Assembly (NCBI RefSeq): GCF_016583905.1
Contig: NZ_NRRY01000049.1
Coordinates: 1 to 37,176, forward strand
DNA: 37,176 nt
DNA from: Lamprobacter modestohalophilus
GTDB lineage: Bacteria > Pseudomonadota > Gammaproteobacteria > Chromatiales > Chromatiaceae
Direction: 5' to 3'
Of the stretch, positions 17,238-25,300 are shown piece by piece. Position 1 is the stretch's first letter; each line of letters opens with the position of its first letter. The position numbers and the translations under genes are program-made. The notes beneath the pieces were generated by a model, which worked only from the letters and a program-made list of their open reading frames with translations, was not told the DNA's origin and ran no database searches.

Positions 17238-17878
17238 CCCGCACCGTTGTCATGTTCACCGGTCTCGAGCGTCTTTGGCACTGGAGCCAGGCGCTGCTGA
17301 TCATCCTGCTCTTGCTGACAGGCTTCGAGGTGCACGGCAGCTACAGCCTGCTCGGTTTCGGCACTGCCGCGACCCTGCATGTGCTCGCGGCGCTGGCGCT
17401 GATTGTCGTCTGGATCTTCGCGATCTTCTGGCACCTTGCCACCGGCGAATGGCGTCAATATGCTCCGACGACGCGCGGGTTGGCGGCGGTGGTGCGTTTC
17501 TATCTCTACGGCATGTTCCGTGGCGAATCGCATCCATTCAATCCGCGTCCGAAGCGTAAGCACAATCCGCTGCAGGCCGCGTCTTATCTCCTCTTCGGTG
17601 TCGTCATCTCGCCGTTGCTCTGGATTACCGGGCTGCTCTATCTCGGCATTGATTTGTGGTCGGCACCGGCCGGCCTGCCGCTGGCGCCGGTGGCGCTGAT
17701 CCACGTCGCTGCGGCCTATGGTGCGGCGCTATTCCTGCTCGTGCATGTGTACATGATCACCACCGGCCGTACCCCGACCACACACCTGAAGACCATGATC
17801 ACCGGCCGCGAGGAGAGCGACGAGGCAGCACGTCAACCTTCACAAGCGGTCTCGTCTCAAGCTCGCCGGGGCTTGTAA
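17234..17878 (+). CDS. Membrane cytochrome b (b561/b-b6 type) partner of the octaheme protein
   Basis: This 214-residue integral membrane protein has about four helices. Histidines that could ligate two b hemes lie in LERLWHWSQ (N-terminal), ATLHVLAAL, FAIFWHLATG, ALIHVAAAYG and LLVHVYM. Such proteins exchange electrons between quinones and a periplasmic redox partner. The ATGA overlap with the octaheme gene shows translational coupling. A cytoplasmic loop GESHPFNPRPKRKHNPLQ separates the helix pairs. The tail is polar and Ser/Gln-rich. It would be the direct membrane electron conduit for the octaheme cytochrome. Confidence 0.88.
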   Translation: MTRTVVMFTGLERLWHWSQALLIILLLLTGFEVHGSYSLLGFGTAATLHVLAALALIVVWIFAIFWHLATGEWRQYAPTTRGLAAVVRFYLYGMFRGESHPFNPRPKRKHNPLQAASYLLFGVVISPLLWITGLLYLGIDLWSAPAGLPLAPVALIHVAAAYGAALFLLVHVYMITTGRTPTTHLKTMITGREESDEAARQPSQAVSSQARRGL

Positions 17879-18020
17879 CCCGAGTGCTTGCTGAGAACCG
17901 TCATCGCTGTCATCGACGGCTCAACGGCGGCACCAACGATTCTTGAAACCGACGGCGCTGCATCTCGGCCCCCTTGACGCTGAGATGTGGACCCCGTCAC
18001 CCACTGATGGCGGAGGACCT

Positions 18021-18263
18021 ATGTTTCTCAAGCACACATCCACTGGCAAGCTGATGCAAGTCGTTGACCTGCAAGACCTGATGAATCCCATGCATGAGCA
18101 GGTTGCCATGCGACTGCACTACGGCGAGGAAGCGCAGGACCCCGAAACCGTCGACAAGCAGGAGCTGCAGTTCCCGTCCGGCGAAGCGCTGCCGCGCGCA
18201 TGGACCGATCCGCACTATCGCGATGATGAGGTCGAGGCAGCGCACCATGATCGCAGCATTTAA
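18021..18263 (+). CDS. Small acidic protein of unknown function
   Basis: This 80-residue soluble protein begins MFLKHTSTGKLMQVVDLQDL and contains EEAQDPETVDKQELQFPSGE then LPRAWTDPHYR. GGAGG lies just before the ATG at 18021; the frame extends upstream to 17943 without a better start. The pattern (MFLK, VVDL, FPSGE, LP-x-WTDP) looks conserved and resembles short proteins of sulfur-oxidising gammaproteobacteria that I recall only under doubtful annotations. No catalytic motif is visible. It follows the cytochrome b gene by about 140 bases on the same strand. Confidence 0.65.
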   Translation: MFLKHTSTGKLMQVVDLQDLMNPMHEQVAMRLHYGEEAQDPETVDKQELQFPSGEALPRAWTDPHYRDDEVEAAHHDRSI

Positions 18264-18285
18264 TAAAGCGCTGCTGGCGGTTTGA

Positions 18286-18849
18286 CCGCACGCCCCTGAC
18301 ACGCCCATCGTCGAGCCGCGCACGGCCTACCCGCTGCTGCCGGCGGCGGACTTTCGCAGCTATGCCATCGCGACCCACTTCCCACGCAAGCTGATCAAAC
18401 AACTGCCCGCCGGCGCTTGTCAAAGGAGCCAAACACCAGGAATCTATCGACTACAGGCCGGCACCCGCGAGGTGCGTCTCGTGGTCATCAACGAGCTCCG
18501 CCGGCTGCCGCATAATGCCCCTTGGGGGCTATTCTCCAGTGATGAGCGGCACCGACGCGCGGCGCTTGAACAGTACTGCCCGCGCAGCGAGATCGGTGTT
18601 CACCTGCATAATCTACTCGCGCACTACAGGTTCGGAGAAGGCAACATGGCGCATACGACAGAAGACATGAAACGCGAAGCCCGTGAGTGGCTCATCGAGC
18701 ATTATCTTGATCAGCTCGATCCCGAGGATCGGCTTAAGGGGCTCGATCCCGAGCAGCGGCTTAAGGGGCTCGATCCCGAAGAGCGCCTCAAGGGGCTTGA
18801 TCCTGCCTTCATCCAAGCCTGGCTGGCTAAGCAGCGCAAGGATCATTGA
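18286..18849 (+). pseudogene. Truncated Rpn/DUF-type protein with LDPEERLKG repeats
   Basis: The frame is open from 18286, after a TGA, to 18849. It reads AADFRSYAIATHFPRKLIKQ, then LVVINELRRLPHNAPWGLFSS, LLAHYRF and KREAREWLIEHYLDQL. This resembles the C-terminal two thirds of a bacterial family (Rpn/transposase-associated nuclease-like) that ends in 'PEERL-x-GL' repeats. I see no start codon or ribosome site at the beginning, so the N-terminus seems lost. Translation could still start at a GTG (18472) or the ATG at 18645. The C-terminus holds three 9-residue repeats (LDPEDRLKG, LDPEQRLKG, LDPEERLKG). It is probably a decayed gene. Confidence 0.5.
18715..18795 (+). repeat. 27-bp coding tandem repeat, three units
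   Basis: Units at 18715-18741, 18742-18768 and 18769-18795 each encode L-D-P-E-x-R-L-K-G, followed by a partial fourth (LDPAF). The first two are nearly identical at DNA level and the third has diverged at synonymous sites, so the array is not entirely recent. Confidence 0.85.
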
Positions 18850-18923
18850 CGGGCCGCCTTGAGGCCAAAAGCATCAATCATCAGCAGCTCTACCGGATGC
18901 CCGGTGATAAGCCGGACAGCCGC

Positions 18924-19328
18924 CTAGCTGAACCGACCACTGGATCGATGAGCAGGCGCTGAGTCGCGGCCATCAGTCTGCTCATGGCGAAAGCGCGCCG
19001 GTACCGGCGCCAATGAGCGCAGATGCAGACGCAGCGCCGCCTTGGCCAGCAGGTGTGCGCTCACAGGGGTCGTCATGAACAAGAACAGCGCGACGAGCAG
19101 TTCGGTTGGATGTGGCGTCGGACCTTGGGCCGCAAAATACAGCGCCGAGGCCGCAAGCATGCCGCCGACGCCCAGGGTTGTCGCTTTAGTGGGACCATGC
19201 AGCCGACAGAAGAAGTCCGGCAACGAGGCCAGGCCGATCGAGCCGATCAGCGTGAATGCAGCGCCGAGCAGGATGAGCGCGGCCACCAATGTATCGACCA
19301 GGGTATCAGCCAGTGTATCGATCAGCAT
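18924..19328 (-). CDS. mrpG: Mrp Na+/H+ antiporter subunit G
   Basis: This 134-residue small membrane subunit has three helices, including LILLGAAFTLIGSIGLASLP and FFCRLHGPTKATTLGVGGML, the MnhG/MrpG hallmark (D/RLHxPTKxxTLG). A hydrophilic tail follows residue about 105. The ATG at 19328 is chosen because AGGAGG lies 9 bases upstream; an in-frame TTG two codons earlier is too close. It is the last gene of the mrp operon, 40 bases after mrpF, which is the only gap in an otherwise overlapping gene set. Confidence 0.92.
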   Translation of the reverse strand: MLIDTLADTLVDTLVAALILLGAAFTLIGSIGLASLPDFFCRLHGPTKATTLGVGGMLAASALYFAAQGPTPHPTELLVALFLFMTTPVSAHLLAKAALRLHLRSLAPVPARFRHEQTDGRDSAPAHRSSGRFS

Positions 19329-19368
19329 CCTCAATCCCCTCCTATCATCGCTATTCGATTAGCCATCT

Positions 19369-19644
19369 CTACTCGATCAGCTTGCCGCGCAGCAGATGAC
19401 GACTGAGTGCGGCGGTGGTGATAAAGCCGAGCAGTGCTAATAGCAGCGCCGAGGCAAAATACAGCATGTTGTGGAACTGGATGCCGAGCAGCACCAGCAG
19501 CGCGATGCTGTTGGTGTAGAGCGTATCCAGGGCCAGGATGCGATCGGGCAGGTCCGGGCCACGGAGCGCCCGCCACAGGTTGAGCAGCAGCGCTAGGCTG
19601 AGCATGGCGAGCGCGGCGCCGATGGCGAGATCCAAGAGCGTCAT
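19369..19644 (-). CDS. mrpF: Mrp Na+/H+ antiporter subunit F
   Basis: This 91-residue membrane protein has three helices and the MrpF signature RALRGPDLPDRILALDTLYTN. It is needed for assembly of the multisubunit antiporter in the inner membrane. The start overlaps the mrpE stop by 4 bases (ATGA). Length is normal. Confidence 0.93.
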   Translation of the reverse strand: MTLLDLAIGAALAMLSLALLLNLWRALRGPDLPDRILALDTLYTNSIALLVLLGIQFHNMLYFASALLLALLGFITTAALSRHLLRGKLIE

Positions 19645-20147
19645 CCAAAGACCTCCAGCAGCAGGTGTTCATAGCGGTTCTTGATCTTGGCGCATTCCAT
19701 GTCGGCATCGGCCGGCTCGGGCGCATCGAGCAGATGCAGCAACAGCACGCGCCGATCGTCACTGAGGTCGGCCGAGAGAGAGCCCGGCGAGAGCGTGATG
19801 GTGATCGCCAGGATATAGCGCGCAAAGGGCTCCTCCAACGCCAACGGCAGCTCGACGAAGGCCGGTCGCGGCTGGCGCGAGGGCGTCAGGACTAAGGCGG
19901 CGATGCGCAGGTTGGCGATGACCACGTCCACCGCGACACGCCAAAGATAGAGCGCGAGCAGGTGCGGGCGGCGCGGCCGGCGCCGGTCGGCCCAATAGCG
20001 GCTCGAGACACCGGTCACCACCCACGCCAGGATGAGCCCGAGCAGGATCTGAGCGGGCGCAAGGCTGACTTGCAGCAGCAGCCAAAGCAGCGTCAACGAC
20101 AAGACCGCCAGCGGATGGCGGATCAATGGCGCTAGCAGGCGCCTCAT
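19641..20147 (-). CDS. mrpE: Mrp Na+/H+ antiporter subunit E
   Basis: This 168-residue membrane protein has two N-terminal helices and a cytoplasmic domain with ITITLSPGSLSADLSDDRRVLLLHLLDAP, matching the MrpE pattern T-x-TPGT-x-x-D. It overlaps both neighbours by 4 bases (mrpD stop, mrpF start). It is a structural subunit in the cation-conducting half of the complex. Confidence 0.93.
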   Translation of the reverse strand: MRRLLAPLIRHPLAVLSLTLLWLLLQVSLAPAQILLGLILAWVVTGVSSRYWADRRRPRRPHLLALYLWRVAVDVVIANLRIAALVLTPSRQPRPAFVELPLALEEPFARYILAITITLSPGSLSADLSDDRRVLLLHLLDAPEPADADMECAKIKNRYEHLLLEVFG

Positions 20148-21784
20148 GGTGGACCTCCGTGGACGGGCTTAGCGATCCCCTCGGTCGCAGCCGATGGCGG
20201 GTCTACCGGCTCCAATCCCCTGATCGCCATGATGTAGTCCTCGCCGTCCAGGAGCTGTAGCGCGAGCGACTGGGTGTAGCCGGCAATCGGCGCGGCGAAG
20301 AGGGCCAACAGCGGGCTGGCTGCGAGCAGGGCAGTGGCGGCCGGTGCATAAGCGCCGCGTCCGCTGGCGATGCGGGTCGACGGCGGCCCTTGCCAGAAGA
20401 GCATCATCCCGGCACGCGACAGTCCGATCACGACCAGCAGGGTGGAGCCAAGCACGGCGGTCCAGCTCAGCATCCAATCTGGACCAGACCCAGACCCAGA
20501 TCCAGACCCAAACTCAGACCCCGCCACGCTCGCATCTTGCACGGCCTCCAGGATCAATGCCTTGCCGACAAAACCGCTGAGTGGTGGCAGACCAGCGATC
20601 GCGAGCGCGCCGAGCAGGAACAGGGCCCCCAGCCAAGCGGCCGCTGGCGGCTGCTGGGCAGGCTGCAGGCAGGAACCTCGCGCACGGCCCTGGCTGATCA
20701 CATCGATCAGCAGGAACAGCCCGGCCGTGATCAGGGTGGTATGGATCAAATAATAGAGACCAGCGGCGATACCCTCAGCAGTGCCGGCGGCAACACCAGC
20801 CAACAGCGTGCCGACCGAGACCAGGATGAGATAGGCGACCATGGTCCGCAGCTCGGCGGCAACGACCACGCCGATGGCACCGACCGCCAGCGTGAGCAGC
20901 GCCCCGGTCGCGATGAGCGGCTGAATGGGCAGCCTGGCGACTGGCAGCTCTGCCAAGGTGGCGTCGCTGACCGCATCGCCGATCGGCATCAGGGCGAACA
21001 GGCGCAATAGGGCATAGACACCGACCTTGGTCATAATCGCGAACAGCGCCGCCACCGGCGCCAACGCCGCGCTGTAGGCCGGGACCAGCCAGGCATGCAA
21101 GGGCACCAGCGCCGCCTTCAGCGCGAAGGCGCCAGTCAGCAGCAGCAGACCGGTGCCGGCCAGAGGCGCCTGGTCTGGAGCGAGCTCAGGCAGACGATCG
21201 CTCAGCTCCGCCAGGCTCAAGGTTCCAGTGACGGCATAGAGCGAGGCCACGCCCATCAAGAACAGGCTCGAGCCGACCATATTCAGCACCACATAGTGCA
21301 AGGCCGCGCGGCTGCGCGCGGCACCGCCGCCATGGACCAGGAGTCCATAGGAGGCGATCAACAGAACCTCGAAGAACACGAACAGGTTGAACAGGTCGGC
21401 CGTCAGGAAGGCGCCGGCCAGACCGAACAGCTGCAACTGGAGCAGGGCATGGAAATGGCGGCCGCTTCGCTCCGTATCAGCGGCGCTGAGGGACAGGTGC
21501 GCGATGGCAGCCAAGGCGAGGGCGCTGGTGAGCGTCAGCATCAGTGCCGAGAGCCGATCGGCAGCCAGCACGATGCCATAGGGCACCGGCCAGTCTCCGA
21601 TCAAGGTGGCTGCAATCTGTCCTTCCGCGCTCAGTGCCAGCAGCCCGACTGCCGCACCGAGCTGACCGAGGGCACCCATCAGGCTGAGCCTGCGCTGTTG
21701 GCGAAGCGGCATCCCAGAGCGGGCGAATAGCCAGGCCCCGAGGCCAAGCGGGAGCGCGAGAGGCAGGATCAGGAGCAGATTCAC
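20144..21784 (-). CDS. mrpD: Mrp Na+/H+ antiporter subunit D (NuoN-like)
   Basis: This 546-residue proton-pumping-type membrane subunit is homologous to complex I antiporter subunits. It has about 14 helices with DLFNLFVFFEVLLIASYGLL (conserved Glu) and a lysine in GAFALKAALVPLHAWLVPAYS. The GTG at 21784 (VNLLLILPLALP) is chosen: GAGGAGG precedes it, and it overlaps the mrpC stop by 4 bases (GTGA). The open frame continues upstream only because of repeats in mrpC. A loop holds a Gly-Ser repeat (GSGSGSGSG) not expected in the family, encoded at about 20483-20515. Confidence 0.94.
   Translation of the reverse strand: MNLLLILPLALPLGLGAWLFARSGMPLRQQRRLSLMGALGQLGAAVGLLALSAEGQIAATLIGDWPVPYGIVLAADRLSALMLTLTSALALAAIAHLSLSAADTERSGRHFHALLQLQLFGLAGAFLTADLFNLFVFFEVLLIASYGLLVHGGGAARSRAALHYVVLNMVGSSLFLMGVASLYAVTGTLSLAELSDRLPELAPDQAPLAGTGLLLLTGAFALKAALVPLHAWLVPAYSAALAPVAALFAIMTKVGVYALLRLFALMPIGDAVSDATLAELPVARLPIQPLIATGALLTLAVGAIGVVVAAELRTMVAYLILVSVGTLLAGVAAGTAEGIAAGLYYLIHTTLITAGLFLLIDVISQGRARGSCLQPAQQPPAAAWLGALFLLGALAIAGLPPLSGFVGKALILEAVQDASVAGSEFGSGSGSGSGPDWMLSWTAVLGSTLLVVIGLSRAGMMLFWQGPPSTRIASGRGAYAPAATALLAASPLLALFAAPIAGYTQSLALQLLDGEDYIMAIRGLEPVDPPSAATEGIAKPVHGGPP
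20483..20515 (-). repeat. Gly-Ser coding microsatellite in mrpD
   Basis: A 6-bp unit (GGNTCT on the coding strand) is repeated about five times and encodes GSGSGSGSG in a loop between late helices of MrpD. Unit number could vary between strains without shifting the frame. Confidence 0.8.
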
Positions 21785-22335
21785 CGCTCCTCCTCGCCGG
21801 TTTGGGGTTCGCCGAGCTGGGATTCGTCGGGCTGGCATGCACCCGACTGGCATGCACCCGACTGGCATTCATCGGGCTGGAACTCATCGGACTGGCATGC
21901 CTTGAGCCGGCCTGCATCAGGCTGCTCTTGATCGGATAGGGCTTCGCCGGCCTGGGACTCGCTGGGCGCTGTGCCCATGCCCATGGGCTGGGCGTCGACG
22001 CGCTCGGAGCCGATATCGGACAAGGCGCGCAAGACCAGCACCAGCATCAAGGCCGTCATCGCGAAGCCGATCACGATGGCGGTGAGCACCAGTGCTTGAG
22101 GAAGCGGATCGGCCATCAGCTCGATCGCGTGACCGCCGGTCTTGGCGGGTGGCTGAATGGGCGCCTGCACGGGTGCGCGTCCGACCTGGAGTCCTCCTGA
22201 TGCGAAGACGAACAGGTTGGTCGCGTAGGTCAGCAGCATCAGCCCAAGCACGACCGAGAAGCCGTGCGCGCGCAGCACCAAGTAGGCGCCACCCCCCATC
22301 AACAGGCCGATACTGCCCGCGAAGAGCCAGAGCAT
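21781..22335 (-). CDS. mrpC: Mrp Na+/H+ antiporter subunit C (NuoK-like) with repeat tail
   Basis: This is a 184-residue protein. Residues 1 to about 115 are a normal three-helix MrpC (GLLMGGGAYLVLRAHGFSVVLGL, then LTYATNLFVFA and DPLPQALVLTAIVIGFAMTA). The remaining 70 residues form a hydrophilic tail ending in pentapeptide repeats such as ECQSG, ACQSG, ACQPD. Usual MrpC proteins stop near 110-125 residues. The start shares one base with the mrpA stop (TGATG). The tail cysteines are evenly spaced (five residues apart), raising metal binding or simple repeat drift as explanations. Confidence 0.92.
   Translation of the reverse strand: MLWLFAGSIGLLMGGGAYLVLRAHGFSVVLGLMLLTYATNLFVFASGGLQVGRAPVQAPIQPPAKTGGHAIELMADPLPQALVLTAIVIGFAMTALMLVLVLRALSDIGSERVDAQPMGMGTAPSESQAGEALSDQEQPDAGRLKACQSDEFQPDECQSGACQSGACQPDESQLGEPQTGEEER
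21828..21902 (-). repeat. 15-bp coding tandem repeat in mrpC tail, five units
   Basis: Plus-strand units of the type CCGACTGGCATGCAC start at 21828, 21843, 21858, 21873 and 21888. They encode pentapeptides around A-C-Q-S-G. The second unit differs from the first by only two bases, implying recent expansion. Confidence 0.85.
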
Positions 22336-25300
22336 CAGCCGTTCCTCCCGCGGGTCTGCTCGGCATCACCGAGATCGGATGCGCCGACCTGCTGCTGAGC
22401 TCTCGCATCTTGCCCCGACGCACCCTGACTGTTAGCACTGTTGGCACTGCTTTCACTGCTAGCACTCTTGGCGCCGCTGGTACAGCTGGTACCGCTGGCA
22501 CTGCTGGCGCCCTTGGTACCGCTGGTACCGCTGGCACCGACGCGCCCGAGACCATCCAGCACCAGCAGCAGCATCCCGCTGACGATCATCATCACACCGA
22601 TGTCGAACAGCAGCGTGCTCGTCAATGCCAACTCGCCCAGCCAGGGCAGGCTGCCATGCCAGTGCGCGGTGGTCAAAAAGGGTCGTCCAAAGAGCAGCGC
22701 GCCAAGGCCGGTGGCCATCGCGAGCAGGAGACCAGCACCGATCAGCGGTTGCGTTCTCAACTGAAGCTGCCGCTCGCTCCAGGCGCGTCCGTTCGCGCTC
22801 TCCTGTAGGATCAAAGCCGTGCCAATGACCAGCCCGGCGACGAAGCCACCGCCGGGCGCCTGATGCCCGCGCAGCAGCAGAAAGGCCGCTAGCATCAGCG
22901 CTGCCGGCAAAACGGGCTGCGACACCATAGCGAACAGCAGCGGATGCACTGACTCGCGCCCGTGCCCGCTCATGCGCTGGAGCGGGCGCAGCTGCAGGTC
23001 AGTGAGCAGCACCGACACGGTCACCGCGGCGATGGTCAACACGGTGATCTCGCCGAGGGTATCGAAGGCGCGGAAATCCACCAGGATGGCATTCACCGCA
23101 TTGGCGGCGCCGGCGGCTGGCTCGGCGAGTCGCAGGTACCATTCGCCGCTGCCGGGGGTTTGATGCTGCAGCATGCTGGCGGTCAGCGCGGCGCTGCCGG
23201 CTCCCACTAGGGCGGCAATGAACAGGTCGCGTCTGCGGCGCCAGCGGGCGACCGGCTGGGAGTCGCCGCGCGGCAACACTGCCAGCACCAGCACCAACAA
23301 CAGCGTGGTGACCAGCTCGACCGCGAGCTGGGTCAATGCCAGATCGGGGGCCGAGAAATGCACGAAGGCGAGGCTGACGATCAAGCCGATCACACCGGTC
23401 AGCACGACGGCCATGACCCGTTGGGCGCGCTGCCGTAGCAGCGTGAAGGTCGCTGCCACCAGCATGACCGCAGCGGCGATGCTGACGATGTCGATCGGCA
23501 TCGCCAGCATCGCGACCTCGGGAGAGCCGCTCGCCGGTGTTGCAGCGGTCGGTATTGCCGTGAACGGTGTTGCAGCGGTCGGTGTCGCCGCGTTCGGTGT
23601 TGCCGCGTTCGGTCCCAGAGCGAGCGCCGACCCTGTCAGCGGTTGGGCAGCAAGCCAGCCCAGGCCGCCAAGGCCCACAGCAGCGGCCAGCAGCCAGACC
23701 GTAGAGCGCTGCAGCGAGCTCGGCTGGAGCCAGGGCTGCAACCGGCGGCCGAGCACCAATAAGCGCGCACTGAGCTGTTGAAACAGGGTCTCTGCGCTCC
23801 AGTGAGGAAAACGGCGTTCCTGAGCGATGAACAGGGGTCTTCGCCGTGCGTAGATGAGAACGCCACCGGCGAGCGCCAGGCCGCTCATCAGGAACGCCGG
23901 CGAGAGCCCGTGCCAGATCCTAAGATGGAAATCCGGCAGGGTCCCCAGCATGCCGACGACCCCAAGCTGCAGGATGGGCTCGATGGTCTGCTGCGGCAGC
24001 ACGCCGATCACCACACAGAGTGCAGCCAGCACCTCGACCGGCAGGCGCATCCAGTCTGGTGGCTCATGCGGCGGATATTGCAGTGCGGGATCATTGGCCG
24101 GGTAGGGACCATTGAAGAAGGTGCCGTGGATGAAGCGCAACGAGTAGGCGACCGAGAGCACCCCACCAAGGATGGCCGCCACGGGCAGCACTGCCTTCAA
24201 CAGCAGCGGCCACTCGGCCATGCGCACTGAATGCAGGGTTTCGGAGAAGAACATCTCCTTGCTCAAGAAGCCGTTCAGCAATGGCACCCCGGCCATGGCC
24301 GCGGCGGCGATCATCGCCAGCCCGCCGGTGATGGGCAGATAGGCGTAGAGGCCACGGAGTCGGCGCAGATCGCGACTACCGGTCTCGTGATCGATGATGC
24401 CCGCGGCCATAAACAGCGATGCCTTGAAGACGGCGTGATTGACCAAGTGGAACAGGCCGGCAACCGCACCGAACGGCGTGCCGAGCCCGAACAAGAAGGT
24501 GATCAGCCCCAGATGACTGATCGTCGAGTAGGCCAATAGTCCCTTCAGATCCTGCTGAAACAGCGCTGCATAGGCACCGAAGACGAAGGTCGTGAGGCCG
24601 AGACCGCCGACCAGCGGAAACCAGGGCGTGCTCTCGGCAAAGACGGGAAAGAGTCGCGCCAGCAAGAAGACACCGGCCTTGACCATGGTGGCCGAATGCA
24701 GATAGGCCGAGACCGGTGTCGGCGCCGCCATGGCCGCTGGCAGCCAAAAATGGAAGGGCACCTGCGCCGACTTGGTCGCGACACCGAGCAGGATCAGCAC
24801 GAGGATCGGCAGCAGCAGCGGGTCGGCTCGGACCTGCTCGCCTGCGCCAAGCACCTCCGTGAGAGACAAGCTGCCCACCACCGAGCCGAGCAGCAGAAAG
24901 CCAGCGAGCAGCGCCAGGCCGCCACTGGCGGTCACCAGGAGTGCGGTGCGAGCACCACGGCGTGCCTCAGCCGAGGTTGGATCGAAGCCGATCAGCAGGA
25001 ACGACAACAGGCTGGTCAACTCCCAGAAGATCAGCAAGAGCAACAGATTGTCGGCCATGACCAGGCCGAGCATCGCGGCCTGGAACAACAGCATGAGGGT
25101 GAAGAAGCGGCCACGAGGGGCCTTGGCGGGCAAGTAGTAGCGTGCATAGAGGCTGACCAGCAGCCCAATGCCCGCAACCAGTAGCACCATGAGCAGGGCG
25201 AGACCGTCGAGCCGTAGCGCTAGGTCCAGGCCCAAGGCTGGTAGCCAAGACAGGCCCACTTGTGGGACCAGGTCGGCGGCAATACCCGGCAGGCTCATGA

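Noticed and set aside
18714-18801. Repeats considered as a CRISPR-like array
   Set aside because: The units are contiguous, in frame and encode LDPEERLKG peptides, with no spacers.
21785-21868. Upstream ATG start of mrpD giving an MPVGCMPVGCMPARR N-terminus
   Set aside because: This is the mrpC repeat read in another frame. GTG at 21784 has a strong ribosome site and yields the normal MrpD start.
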